Assembly: GCA_013112725.1 (NCBI GenBank)
Contig: JABFFZ010000039.1
Coordinates: 1-49,960, forward strand
Source of the DNA: Chloroflexota bacterium
Lineage (GTDB): Bacteria; Chloroflexota; Anaerolineae; Promineifilales; Promineifilaceae
DNA: 49,960 bases
Reading direction: 5' to 3'
Position 1 is the stretch's first letter. The number at the start of each line of letters is the position of its first letter. Below are positions 10,601 to 17,994 of the stretch, one piece after another. The translations under genes and the position numbers were made by a program. The notes beneath the pieces were generated by a model. The model was given only the letters and a program-made list of their open reading frames with translations, did no database searches and was not told the origin of the DNA.

Positions 10601-10677
10601 GTATCCCGGAAGGAAACAAAAGACATAAAAGGGATGATTTCATCTTCTGATAAAGAATGGTTTGGGAAGTCGCTCAT
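7609..10677 (-). CDS. STAND ATPase with TM helix and C-terminal FGE-sulfatase (SUMF1-like) domain
   Basis: 1022 residues. Residues 20-95 carry the same adaptor domain as the downstream STAND gene (FRDTHRDLLKRR ... FLQRGRAAG ... AQNLLDYW). CPYVGLDAFD is near 114, Walker A GPSGSGKSS 154-162, Walker B VLLIDQFEE 241-249. A charged coiled coil precedes a TM helix at 600-619, followed by an Ala/Thr-rich coil to about 740. Residues 767-1020 form an FGE-sulfatase fold (ITGGSFIMG, LPTEAEWEYAARG, YPWG, RGGSW, GVGFRC). The Cys pair of true formylglycine-generating enzymes is absent in the RGGSWLDPDGELRATNRG region, so the domain is probably a binding module. ATG overlaps the TGA of the upstream gene (ATGA). 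Confidence 0.9.
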   Translation of the reverse strand: MSDFPNHSLSEDEIIPFMSFVSFRDTHRDLLKRRREEKKEHGQETAEFWTAVDEFLQRGRAAGAFLDEDGDREAAQNLLDYWETQLFHAGQDIPDMILAEFNPDLQPEIPDDRCPYVGLDAFDVNNQHQFYGRDQLIGELLNQVLVSRLVTAIGPSGSGKSSVVLAGLLPRLKAGELPGSALWNYFPVMVPGSAPLTALARLLQPEDADPAAWIVETTGKLRHDTDHLATLVGNYSEEASVLLIDQFEETFTLCHDEEERNAFLENLLNLVRSRDARHVVILTMRVDYESYLTKVPLFHSLVEQGQVRVSAMNTAELHDAIEKPATAVGLKFEEGLVDAVVREIVGEPAALPLLQFALLQLWDNRERNRVTWETYRRLGGVMQALANTANGIYDNLLPEDQVTARRILLRLVRPSEGLEFTRRRIPIHQIYQAGEAHDRVGRVLEKLIQSRLVRRTKGHTEEDDQIEVAHEALVRNWPRLVDWLDEERLRLRHRLRLTDQAEQWDALNRDEGALLRGALLQEALQYDDLSPLETDFVKDSQAALQREEEEKEAIRRRELEQARALAAEQSRLAREQKQLAEEQRLRAEAQAVAAQRARNFTIALVAILVLVIIGAAAIVRSVQANAAAEESARIAAENQASATQSALEAQIIAVTAQAVAIAGTAQYQEASASNATATAEAVLQQTVAAERAVEQNRGTSAAVAATATADFESALATATQAALAPATATNANTDNGAQPTSTPNAAALSLEAQLRAFVREQDNMPMLYITGGSFIMGANGDVNNLDEQPPHQVVVPSFYLDRFEVSIQQYADFLNRQGGNRGMCGGFDCVKTLVDTQWANLLNNFGVFEPRPGTASFPITWVSWYGADSYCRSIGRRLPTEAEWEYAARGLDGRAYPWGNDPPVAYENAIFGNQLQNFPIAFRSVDALPQGASPFGVFGMAGGAAEWVADWYQTDYYQGQPTSHLPNENSASDQRVTRGGSWLDPDGELRATNRGHLAPAVQTVSNTAYAGVGFRCAQDANN

Positions 10678-11996
10678 TTTTCAAACTGCCTTAACAACAA
10701 ATCCAGCGATTCGCCCACCCGCTGCAAATCCTGACACAACGTTAACAACTCTAAATCCACCTGCCGGAAGCGGCGGCGCACCTGGCTTTGGAAACGGCGG
10801 AATAAACGGCGCACGGTGACTATCACCTTGTCACGCAGCGCCTCATCCAGCTTATCCACCACATCGTTTAGCTCGGTCGCCCACTCGGCGCTCTGCCCTG
10901 CGGCTAAATTACGGGCCATCGGTTCCAGGTCAAACCAGGCATCATCCAGTTCATCTATGCCCTGGTTGAGGGTGCCTTCCACCCGGCGCAGTTCATCATC
11001 AATTTCTTGCCAGGCGTTATGCTCCTTGACCAATACCGTCAACCGATCGTCAAGCCCCCCCAACGCCGCTACCCCGTTGGCAATCTCTTCTACCATACTG
11101 TCCCGTCCCAGGTCGCTGGTGGACAGATTGGTGTTGATCGTTTGCATAGCCTGTTCCAGCGCATCCAGGCGCAGCGCGGTAGCGGTAGAGACCAGTTGGG
11201 CGTTGATGCGGGAAGGGGTGCGGTTTAACACTCGATAGAGCAGGCTAGTGCCCCGTTTCAGTTCATCCAGATCAAACTGCTCCACGCCCACGCGAATGTT
11301 GTCGCTTGCTTTTTCTAACTGCGCCATCCACCGGGCTTCTTCAGCGGCAAAAGTGGGTCGTTGGGTAACGGCCCGTAAATCACTGATTTTCCCTTGTAGC
11401 TCCGGTTCGTTGATGGCAATACTGTCCCAGGCCAGATCATCGGCAGGCAGACGGCGCTCGTCATTTTGGATAAGGAAGTAGCGGTTTTCAAGTTCCTGAA
11501 ACAGGTCATGCGCCATCTTGAAATCGTTCATCTGATCAATCTGGCTGGAGGCTGCTTGAAAATCCGTCTGGAAGGCCACGACGGCGGCGCGCATGTCGGG
11601 GCGGGCCAACAGGCGCAGCAAAGACACCAGGCTTTTGCTCACCAGCATGGTGTTTGACGTGTCTTCAGGGGCGGAAGGCAGTGTGGTAGGCAATTCGGCA
11701 GCGATAGGATCAAATGCGCCTTCTTTCAGAAGAAGGTTTTCCAGGGTGATGTGTGGGCGCTGCTCTCGCAACACGGTGATCAGGACGTTGAGGCGGCGAC
11801 GACGATGAAAGTAGTTGACCATCTCCCGTGCTTTGTCAACTTTATATATGGCTTTTAGATTTTCGGGATCCAGGCGCAGTTCATAACAAAGTTCATTCAG
11901 TTCATTGTCACTGAACAGATCGATCAGAGTTTGTACCAGTTTATTGGTATCTACTGGTTGTTCGCCATCGGCAAGGGGCGTCACCTGGTCAGTCAT
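10674..11996 (-). CDS. Effector-associated-domain (death-like) helical protein
   Basis: 440 residues from ATG 11996 (GAGAG upstream); a TTG start at 12020 would add 8 residues and is less likely. Residues 17-84 (LVQTLIDLFSDNELNELCYE, then a KAREMV...RRRRLNVLITVLRE stretch) match the six-helix effector-associated/death-like pattern that recruits partners by like-with-like contacts in STAND systems. The rest is almost entirely predicted helix, with no recognised enzyme motif and no TM. It is the first gene of the block and overlaps the FGE-STAND gene by four bases, so stoichiometric production is likely. It may link the membrane STAND proteins to an effector encoded elsewhere. Function is inferred from context only. 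Confidence 0.75.
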   Translation of the reverse strand: MTDQVTPLADGEQPVDTNKLVQTLIDLFSDNELNELCYELRLDPENLKAIYKVDKAREMVNYFHRRRRLNVLITVLREQRPHITLENLLLKEGAFDPIAAELPTTLPSAPEDTSNTMLVSKSLVSLLRLLARPDMRAAVVAFQTDFQAASSQIDQMNDFKMAHDLFQELENRYFLIQNDERRLPADDLAWDSIAINEPELQGKISDLRAVTQRPTFAAEEARWMAQLEKASDNIRVGVEQFDLDELKRGTSLLYRVLNRTPSRINAQLVSTATALRLDALEQAMQTINTNLSTSDLGRDSMVEEIANGVAALGGLDDRLTVLVKEHNAWQEIDDELRRVEGTLNQGIDELDDAWFDLEPMARNLAAGQSAEWATELNDVVDKLDEALRDKVIVTVRRLFRRFQSQVRRRFRQVDLELLTLCQDLQRVGESLDLLLRQFEK

Positions 11997-12089
11997 GCAA
12001 CTCTCGTAAGTGAATGACAATACGGCTAAAGATGGCGAAATTATATGTCAAGTGTCGGGAATTGTAAAACGGCCGTGCCCCCTGAAAAT

Positions 12090-12130
12090 TGGAGATTGGA
12101 GATTGACCAACCTCCAATCTCTAATCTCCA
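12090..12130. repeat. Hairpin of GGAGATT words between citrate synthase and STAND block
   Basis: TGGAGATTGGAGATTG at 12090-12105 pairs with 12115-12130 with one mismatch and a 9-base loop. It sits 4 bases beyond the citrate synthase stop on that gene's transcript and may end it, although no U-tract follows. Its word also appears in the megasynthase linker at about 29926-29950 (CCAATCTCCAATCTCCAA). Confidence 0.7.
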
Positions 12131-12134
12131 CTCT

Positions 12135-13424
12135 CTATGCACGTTCTGCCAGCGGCACAAAGTCACGGGTAGGGGGACCCAGGTAAATCTGGCGCGGCCG
12201 GGCGATTTTTTGCTCGGAATCGGCCAGCATTTCCTGCCACTGCGCCAGCCAGCCTACCGTGCGCGGAATGGCAAACAGCACCGGGAACATGGCGATGGGG
12301 AAGCGCATGGCCTGGTAAATAATGCCGGAATAGAAGTCTACGTTTGGATACAGGTTGCGCTGCACAAAAAAGTCATCTTCCAGGGCAATCCGTTCCAGTT
12401 CCAGGGCAATATCCAGCAGCGGGTTGCGCCCGGTGACGGCAAACACCTGGTCGGCTACCTGCTTGATGATGCGGGCGCGCGGGTCGTAATTTTTGTACAC
12501 CCGGTGGCCAAAGCCCATTAGCAGCCGCTCCCGGTTTTTGACCGCCTTGATAAATTCGGGCACATGTTTCACATCGCCAATTTCCAGCAACATGCGCAGC
12601 ACTTCCTCGTTGGCGCCGCCGTGCAAGGGGCCATACAGCGCCGCCGCCGCCCCGGCCATGGCCGTGTAGGGGTCGGTGTGGCTGGAACCGATGACGCGCA
12701 TGGCGGCCGTGCCACAGTTCTGCTCATGGTCGGCATGAAGGATAAACAAAACATCCAGCGCATGAGCCAGCACCGGGTCTGGCTCATATTTTTCCTGCGT
12801 CATTTTGTCCAACATGCGCAGGAAGTTACCGGTGTAACTCAGGTCATTGTCTGGGTAAACGTAAGGCAGGCCGCGGCTGTGGCGATAAGAGAAGGCGGCC
12901 ACGGTGGGCACTTTAGCGATGAGGCGCTTGATTTGCTTGAGACGGGCATTGGCGTCATCAATGCGCCGCCCTTCGGGGTAGTAGGTGGACATGGCGGCCA
13001 CGGTGGCGATGAACATACCCATCGGGTGCGCGTCGTGGCGGAAGGCGTGCATCAGCTGTTTGATGTTTTCATGGACGAAGGTGTGATGCAAAATGTCATA
13101 CTCCCACTCATCGTACTGTTCTTTGGTCGGTAGTTCCCCAAAGAGGATGAGATAGGCGACTTCCAGAAAGTTGGACTGCTCGGCCAGTTGTTCAATGGGG
13201 TAGCCGCGGTATTCCAGAATGCCTTTGTCACCGTCTATGTAGGTGATGGTGCTTTTGGTTGAGGCAGTGTTGGTGAAAGCGGGGTCATAGCTCATCATGC
13301 CAAAATCGTCGTCATTGACTTTGATCTGGCGTAAACTGATAGCTTTGATGGTGTCGTTTTCGATGGGGACTTCGTAGGTACGGCCGGTGCGGTTATCGGT
13401 GATGGTTAATGTCTCTTTGCTCAT
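12135..13424 (-). CDS. gltA: Citrate synthase
   Basis: 429 residues from ATG 13424, chosen because GGAGGT lies just upstream; the longer open frame to 13601 has no family similarity. The enzyme condenses acetyl-CoA and oxaloacetate to citrate at the entry of the TCA cycle. Visible family motifs are the N-terminal Y(I)DGDKGILEYRGYPIEQLAE, the substrate His in LHADHEQNCGTAAMR, the GAAAALYGPLHGGANE loop with its catalytic His, MGFGHRVYKNYDPRA, and the catalytic Asp near LYPNVDFYSGIIYQ. Length and motifs fit a type I/II bacterial citrate synthase; 2-methylcitrate activity cannot be excluded. It is flanked by a hairpin downstream and by 455 bases of non-coding DNA upstream, so it appears to be transcribed alone. 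Confidence 0.95.
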   Translation of the reverse strand: MSKETLTITDNRTGRTYEVPIENDTIKAISLRQIKVNDDDFGMMSYDPAFTNTASTKSTITYIDGDKGILEYRGYPIEQLAEQSNFLEVAYLILFGELPTKEQYDEWEYDILHHTFVHENIKQLMHAFRHDAHPMGMFIATVAAMSTYYPEGRRIDDANARLKQIKRLIAKVPTVAAFSYRHSRGLPYVYPDNDLSYTGNFLRMLDKMTQEKYEPDPVLAHALDVLFILHADHEQNCGTAAMRVIGSSHTDPYTAMAGAAAALYGPLHGGANEEVLRMLLEIGDVKHVPEFIKAVKNRERLLMGFGHRVYKNYDPRARIIKQVADQVFAVTGRNPLLDIALELERIALEDDFFVQRNLYPNVDFYSGIIYQAMRFPIAMFPVLFAIPRTVGWLAQWQEMLADSEQKIARPRQIYLGPPTRDFVPLAERA

Positions 13425-13879
13425 ATGGACCTCCAATTTGTATGGTTTGCTGAAAAATCCGTGAAGGACGCGAATTTTTATTTGCTCTGCGCCCCTGCGC
13501 GGCCTTTTCCGGGGATTGGTTGATAAGTGGTATTGATGTAGGAGTATACCGTTTTTGGGGCATAGGGGGTAGTTACACGTGGCATGGTAACAGGGTGACA
13601 TCTGGCATGGGGGCGTGACCCGTAATTCGTAATTCAGATGTGTGATGTGTTACCGTGTGATTTGGCCATTGGCTAATAGCCACTGACCAATGATCGTTGT
13701 TGGTACTTTTTGTTGGTACTTTTCTCCTATCAGGTTGGCTACATTTTCCCGGCCAATGCAGGCATAATAGTCGAGAAACTTTTTCACATTGTAGTAAATC
13801 AATTTGATACCTGCCGCCGCCATGAGAAGCCTGCCTTGTGTGGTGAGCCATCTGGTTTTACGCAGACAGGAGTGCAATT
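13425..13879. other. Non-coding gap, divergent promoter region of gltA and the AAA gene
   Basis: Between two divergent genes. It contains an imperfect inverted repeat (GGTAACAGGGTGACATCTG near 13585 against CAGATGTGTGATGTGTTACC near 13638), a smaller TTGGC/GCCA hairpin near 13665-13695, and a direct repeat TTGTTGGTACTTTT at about 13698-13725. A 75-codon frame at 13650-13877 (-) has no recognised motif and overlaps these repeats; I do not call it a gene. AGGAG at 13869-13873 is the ribosome site of the AAA gene. Confidence 0.5.
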
Positions 13880-14992
13880 ATGCCTTACACCATCGGTCAT
13901 CCTGTGCAAAGCCCTGCTGATTTTTACGGCCGTCAACGCCAGATCGCGCAGCTCTTTGAGATTATCGGTGGCGCTCATCCCCAATCGGTAAACATTATCG
14001 GTCTGCCCCGTTCTGGCAAAACCTCCTTTCTGCGCCACATTGCCCACCCCACGGTGATGGTGCGCCACGTGCGCCACCCGGAACGCATGGTGATGGTCTA
14101 TGTGGACATGACCTCTTGTAAAACGCCGGGCCAATTTTACTACCGCATATTGACACAGCTCAAGATGAGCCTGGGCCAGGTGCATACCGGTTTTTTGTGG
14201 AAAGAGTCCCCGCCGGAGCAGACCAGCATTTATGATGTGGAGGCGTTCCTCTGCCATTTCCCCTTGCATCGCATTGTGCTGCTACTGGATGATTTTGACG
14301 CGTTGCATACCGAGGCGTTTGACCGCCATTTCCTGACGGAACTGCGGGCCATGACCAGCGTCAACGATTACGACCTGGTGTGTGTCACCACTGCATTGAT
14401 GGCCCTGTACAATTTGGGCAGCCGCCTGGGAGTGCCGGCCACCTCCCCGTTTTTCAATATTTTTTCGCCCACGCCCCTTTATCTGGCGGGACTGGAAACG
14501 GCCGTCATCCCGCCACTGATCACCCATCCCGCCCTCCAGGTCGGCGCCCCTTTCAGCGCCACCGACGTGCAGCAAATACAGCGGTTGGCCGGCACATTGC
14601 CTTTTTTGCTGCAACTAACGGCTGCGCGCTGGCTGTACCACAAACGGCTGGACGGTATGCCCAATGCCGGCGCTGTGCAAACACAGCTCGTTGCCGAATT
14701 GTCCCCCTGGTTTAGCCAGTGGTGGGCGCATTTTGACCCCTGCCAGCGCCAGATTTTAGCCGAGCTGGTAGCGGCTCCGGTGACGTCCCCTGCGCCCTTT
14801 AGCCCGTTTACCCTGGCCGAAGCCGAGCGGCGGCTGCGGCAGTTTGGCCTGGTGGTAGATCGGGGACGTCAGGTGGTGGTGAATGGTCACATTTTCACCA
14901 CCTGGATACGGCAGCACACGGCCGTGCCGCTGCCAGAAACGACCGAGGTCATCAGGGATACAGCCGTGATCCCCGCCTTTTCCAACATATAA
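13880..14992 (+). CDS. AAA/STAND-like P-loop ATPase of unknown role
   Basis: 370 residues with AGGAG seven bases before ATG. FYGRQRQIAQLFEII leads into Walker A GLPRSGKTS (about 41-49); Walker B is IVLLLDDFDAL near 133-143; the C-terminal part is a helical lid and winged-helix-like region (AEAERRLRQFGLVVDRGRQ). FxGRxxxI followed by a single ATPase domain is typical of Orc/MNS/nSTAND ATPases scattered through Chloroflexota and cyanobacteria, where they act in signalling or defence. No effector is fused. It stands alone, divergent from gltA and followed by its own gap with a new promoter, so no partner can be named. Confidence 0.75.
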   Translation: MPYTIGHPVQSPADFYGRQRQIAQLFEIIGGAHPQSVNIIGLPRSGKTSFLRHIAHPTVMVRHVRHPERMVMVYVDMTSCKTPGQFYYRILTQLKMSLGQVHTGFLWKESPPEQTSIYDVEAFLCHFPLHRIVLLLDDFDALHTEAFDRHFLTELRAMTSVNDYDLVCVTTALMALYNLGSRLGVPATSPFFNIFSPTPLYLAGLETAVIPPLITHPALQVGAPFSATDVQQIQRLAGTLPFLLQLTAARWLYHKRLDGMPNAGAVQTQLVAELSPWFSQWWAHFDPCQRQILAELVAAPVTSPAPFSPFTLAEAERRLRQFGLVVDRGRQVVVNGHIFTTWIRQHTAVPLPETTEVIRDTAVIPAFSNI

Positions 14993-15025
14993 CCAAAATA
15001 ACCGGCCCCTTGCCCATCACATAAG

Positions 15026-15054
15026 TTGCCCGCCTGTGCCCCCTTCACTATAAT
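15026..15054 (+). promoter_or_regulatory. Sigma70-type promoter upstream of the beta-flower gene
   Basis: TTGCCC at 15026-15031 and a perfect TATAAT at 15049-15054 are separated by 17 bases, the ideal spacing. Transcription would start near 15061, about 87 bases before the ATG at 15148. Confidence 0.7.
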
Positions 15055-15147
15055 GCTGCTTGCGTAATATGGAACCAAAGTCAGCTCATTGTCGCATCGT
15101 GCCCTTCACGTTGGCTATTGCGACCTGTAATCAGAATAAGAGGAGAA

Positions 15148-15498
15148 ATGATTCCAATTTACCGATCAGATGGCGAGTGGGTAGCCGTGTATGAAAAAGG
15201 CAACGTCTTTAACGTGGATGGGGAATGGATTGGTTTTGTCGTGGGACGTGAAGTTTTTGATACCGGCGGTTCCTATCTCGGTTTTCTCAGCGATGACCAG
15301 CGCCTGCTGCGCAAACGCACCCGCCCCATTGACCGGCCGATGATGAAACCACCACTGCCGCCCCAACGTATGAAATTACCTACGGCCGTACCCCTCCCTC
15401 CCATGTTTCCCGCGCTGCCGCACCAGATTATTGACATGTTTGAGGAGTTCCCCGAAAAGTTAAGCTACGTTTCGGAAACCAGGCCGGATATGGATTGA
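15148..15498 (+). CDS. Small beta-repeat protein resembling the 4-fold beta flower family
   Basis: 116 residues from ATG 15148 (AGAGGAG upstream); an in-frame TTG at 15118 is poorer. The N-terminal 60 residues repeat a short motif about every 12 residues: IYRSDGEWVAVY, NVFNVDGEWIGFV, EVFDTGGSYLGFL. This matches the small '4-fold beta flower' domain known from filamentous bacteria. The tail is proline- and arginine-rich (RTRPIDRPMMKPPLPPQR), basic and probably disordered, ending in an acidic DMFEEFPEKL segment. Role unknown; the family is thought to be a ligand- or protein-binding module. Confidence 0.7.
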   Translation: MIPIYRSDGEWVAVYEKGNVFNVDGEWIGFVVGREVFDTGGSYLGFLSDDQRLLRKRTRPIDRPMMKPPLPPQRMKLPTAVPLPPMFPALPHQIIDMFEEFPEKLSYVSETRPDMD

Positions 15499-15501
15499 AT
15501 C

Positions 15502-15546
15502 GTGATGTGTGATGCGTAAGATTTCTGGTCACGCATCACGCATGAC
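15502..15546. repeat. Hairpin of GATGCGT words after the beta-flower gene
   Basis: GTGATGTGTGATGCGT (15502-15517) pairs with ACGCATCACGCATGAC (15531-15546) with two mismatches. It begins 4 bases after the beta-flower TGA. The same GCATCACGCATCACG word occurs in frame in the megasynthase at 31981-32007 and 32291-32316 and in the hairpin at 23506-23546. Confidence 0.75.
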
Positions 15547-15561
15547 CCCTCACGCACCCCT

Positions 15562-16041
15562 ATGCCCCCCAAAAGCCCCGCCGAATCCCGTGTCATGCTC
15601 ACCCAGGTCATGGGGCCGTCTCATGCCAACGTTATGGGCAATGTGCATGGCGGTTATATTATGAAAATTTGTGACGAGGCCGGCGGTATGGCGGCTATCA
15701 GACATGCCCGCCATCCGGCGGTCACCGTTGCCGTAGACTCCATGCGCTTTCATTCGCCGGTACACATTGGCAACCTGATGACGGTTACGGCCGAGGTCAG
15801 TTGGGTGGGGCGCACTTCGATGGAAACGCGCGTCGTTGTTACTGCCGAAGATGTACTCACCGGGCAGACGACCCATACCAATACGGCCTATTTTGTCTAC
15901 GTGGCATTGGATGAACACGGCCGTCCCACCCCCGTTCCCCCGCTCTTGTGTATCACCGATGAGGAACGGGCGCGCTTTGAACGCGCCGCCCAACGTCAGG
16001 CCTACCGCTTGCAGCAGCACAGACAAGACGCCCATGAGTGA
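15562..16041 (+). CDS. Acyl-CoA thioesterase, hotdog fold (YciA/BFIT type)
   Basis: 159 residues. The hotdog signature is clear: PSHANVMGNVHGGYIMKICDE (about 18-38) with the family's Asn/His-Gly-Gly and acidic residue, then AVTVAVDSMRFHSPVHIGNL and the second strand set TSMETRVVVTAEDVLTGQTT. These enzymes hydrolyse acyl-CoA esters in the cytosol, usually as hexamers. The C-terminal tail (ERARFERAAQRQAYRLQQHR) is charged and helical. The stop overlaps the next gene's start by eight bases, so it is translationally coupled to the ChlI-like ATPase; the functional reason for that coupling is not evident. Confidence 0.9.
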   Translation: MPPKSPAESRVMLTQVMGPSHANVMGNVHGGYIMKICDEAGGMAAIRHARHPAVTVAVDSMRFHSPVHIGNLMTVTAEVSWVGRTSMETRVVVTAEDVLTGQTTHTNTAYFVYVALDEHGRPTPVPPLLCITDEERARFERAAQRQAYRLQQHRQDAHE

Positions 16042-17194
16042 TGAAACAGCCGGCCAACCCCGTTCCAAATTGTTGGAGATATTGCTGGCCTCCCCCGCCG
16101 GGCAGGTGAGCCGTTTGCCCGCGCCGGACATCGGCGTGGCCGAGGTAGAACCATTCCCCTTCTTAGCCATCGTCGGCCAGTATGAGATGAAGCTGGCACT
16201 GACGCTTTCCTTGATCAACCCACTCGTAGGTGGTGTTTTGCTCATTGGGCCACGCGGTACGGCCAAGACGACGGCCGTGCGCGCCCTCACCGATCTGCTG
16301 CCCACCACCAAACGTAGCCTGTGCGCCTACGGCTGTACTGAAGAAGATGTGGAACTATATGGTATGGACGGTGTGTGTAAGGATTGCGCCACCAAATTTG
16401 GTTATGGCGACCCGCTGACCACCGCCGACAAAGTGCGTATTTTTGAACTGCCCTTGAATTCTCGTCTGGAAGATGTGGTCGGCGGTATTAACGAGCGGCT
16501 GGCGCTAGAACAGCAAAAGGTGCGGCTGGAACGGGGGCTGCTCGGCCACGCCGACGGGCATATCGTTTACATTGACGAAGTGAATTTGCTGGATGACGTC
16601 ATTACCGACGCCATGTTAGATGCGGCCGCGCAGGGGCATTACACCGTGCGTCGTGGCCCGCTCAAATTGACCTACAAGGCGCGTATCATGCTCATCGGCT
16701 CCATGAACCCGGAGGAGGGTTGGCTGCGCCCGCAGCTCATGGATCGGTTTGGGCTGCGGGCCATTGTGCGTGGCCTGGCGGATGCCGACCTGCGCTACCA
16801 GGCGTATGAACGTGCTGCCGCTTACCGGCGACAACCGGACATTTTCGCCGCCGCTTATGCCGAAGCCACTCTCTCTTTGGCCGAGGAAATTCAGCAGGCC
16901 CGTGACCGTTTGCCCCAGGTGACGCTGACGGATGAAGCCCGCCAGTTAGGGCTGGCGCTGGTGGCGGCGTTGCAAATTGAGTCTGGGCGCGCCGAAATCA
17001 CTCTGTTTGAGGCGGCCCGCGCCCACGCCGCGGCCGATGAGCGCACGGCCGTAACCCCAGAAGACATCCGCGCCGTCGCCCTGCTGGCCCTGCGCCAGCG
17101 CCAGAGCCACGCCCTGGACAAATTTTTCGCCGACCAATCCGAGGAAGACGCCCGGCTGACGGCCGTGTGGGAGAGAAAAGCCGAAAAGAAATAA
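16034..17194 (+). CDS. ChlI/BchI-like AAA+ ATPase (magnesium-chelatase subunit I family)
   Basis: 386 residues from ATG 16034, inside the end of the thioesterase gene. Walker A is GPRGTAKTTAVRAL (about 75-88), Walker B VYIDEVNLLDD, sensor region IMLIGSMNPEEGWLRPQLMD, arginine-finger region MDRFGLRAIV; all are family hallmarks. A cysteine cluster (CAYGC ... CKDC, about 100-130) is an insertion also seen in ChlI homologues. In photosynthetic bacteria ChlI drives magnesium insertion with ChlD and ChlH, but neither partner nor any bacteriochlorophyll gene is here. It may instead work with a VWA-domain protein as a MoxR-like chaperone. The C-terminal lid ends in a charged helix. Confidence 0.85.
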   Translation: MSDETAGQPRSKLLEILLASPAGQVSRLPAPDIGVAEVEPFPFLAIVGQYEMKLALTLSLINPLVGGVLLIGPRGTAKTTAVRALTDLLPTTKRSLCAYGCTEEDVELYGMDGVCKDCATKFGYGDPLTTADKVRIFELPLNSRLEDVVGGINERLALEQQKVRLERGLLGHADGHIVYIDEVNLLDDVITDAMLDAAAQGHYTVRRGPLKLTYKARIMLIGSMNPEEGWLRPQLMDRFGLRAIVRGLADADLRYQAYERAAAYRRQPDIFAAAYAEATLSLAEEIQQARDRLPQVTLTDEARQLGLALVAALQIESGRAEITLFEAARAHAAADERTAVTPEDIRAVALLALRQRQSHALDKFFADQSEEDARLTAVWERKAEKK

Positions 17195-17209
17195 TGGGGT
17201 AACTGGTAG

Positions 17210-17236
17210 TTGCCAGACAATAGATTACGGTATAAT
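17210..17236 (+). promoter_or_regulatory. Promoter of the antitoxin/PIN locus
   Basis: A perfect TATAAT at 17231-17236 has TTGCCA 15 bases upstream at 17210-17215; the spacing is one or two bases short of ideal. The start site would be near 17243, about 36 bases before the antitoxin ATG. Confidence 0.6.
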
Positions 17237-17278
17237 GACAACAGCTTTCATTGGCGCCCAGCGAATCTGGAGATCGTT

Positions 17279-17548
17279 ATGTCATCAATCACAACGACAA
17301 TAGCAGTGGTAGAGCCTGATCGGACTGTCAAAGCGCCGCCAGGTGTGGAAATTGGCGCGAAAGTGCTTGTCGTTCCGCTTCCGTCGGTGATAGAACTACT
17401 TCAAGACACAGCCCGTCGAGCGCGCTTTGCGGCCACACGCCGGGCGATACGGGAGGCTGTACGTGACTATGCCGACACAATTTCCCCCTCCGATGAGGAT
17501 ATTGTTAGCCTGGTACGGCGTGCCCGGCAGACTCCGCGTGCCAATTGA
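17279..17548 (+). CDS. Antitoxin partner of the PIN toxin
   Basis: 89 residues from ATG 17279 with GGAG eight bases upstream; the longer frame from 17210 would start inside the promoter. No named family is certain. The first 50 residues are beta-rich with a KAPPGVEIGAKVLVVPLPSV stretch resembling an AbrB-like strand pattern; the C-terminal half is a basic helix (ARFAATRRAIREAVRDYA) likely to bind the toxin. Position decides the call: it precedes a PIN-domain gene by six bases under a shared promoter, the usual antitoxin-first order. Confidence 0.65.
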   Translation: MSSITTTIAVVEPDRTVKAPPGVEIGAKVLVVPLPSVIELLQDTARRARFAATRRAIREAVRDYADTISPSDEDIVSLVRRARQTPRAN

Positions 17549-17554
17549 TACCAC

Positions 17555-17989
17555 ATGCGTGTAGTCTTGGACACCAACCAACTGGTGGCAGCCCTATTGC
17601 GACCTCCTGAATTGGCTACCTTTGTTATGGCGTGGGAGGCAGCGCGATTTACGGTTGTGGCCTCTCCGGCGTTAGTTGATGAATACTTGCATGTACTGGC
17701 TTATCCCGAAGTTGCTGCCTTAATCTACCCTGAACTACGACGTGCCTTTACCAGCCATTTGCTCGATGATATTGAGTTAATTGAGCCACCGGAAGTTCCC
17801 CGGCTCTGCCGTGATCCAGATGATGACAAGGTGATTGCCGTAGCCATCTTTGGGCTGGCCGATTACATCCTGACCGTTGACAAAGACTTAATGGCCCCAG
17901 AAGTTAATGACCTTCTGGCAGAAATGGGTATCTCTATCATCTCAAGTGCCGAACTGCTTCAAATTCTTGACTCCAGATCTGATGTCTAG
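17555..17989 (+). CDS. PIN-domain toxin (VapC-like ribonuclease)
   Basis: 144 residues. The PIN acidic residues are visible: VVLDTNQLVAALL (Asp6), a central Glu in ALVDEYLHVL, and CRDPDDDKVIAVAIFGLADYILTVDKD near 88-115 with the last Asp pair. These coordinate magnesium for RNA cleavage. The CRDPDDDK motif matches the 'putative toxin component, PIN family' branch found widely in Chloroflexota and cyanobacteria. The gene follows its antitoxin by six bases. Confidence 0.85.
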   Translation: MRVVLDTNQLVAALLRPPELATFVMAWEAARFTVVASPALVDEYLHVLAYPEVAALIYPELRRAFTSHLLDDIELIEPPEVPRLCRDPDDDKVIAVAIFGLADYILTVDKDLMAPEVNDLLAEMGISIISSAELLQILDSRSDV

Positions 17990-17994
17990 TCAAA

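Noticed and set aside
13650..13877. 75-codon minus-strand frame between gltA and the AAA gene
   Set aside because: No family, no good start, and it overlaps the repeat-rich divergent promoter region.
16034..17194. Evidence for photosynthesis from a ChlI-like gene
   Set aside because: No ChlD, ChlH or other pigment gene is present; ChlI-like AAA+ proteins are common in non-phototrophs.
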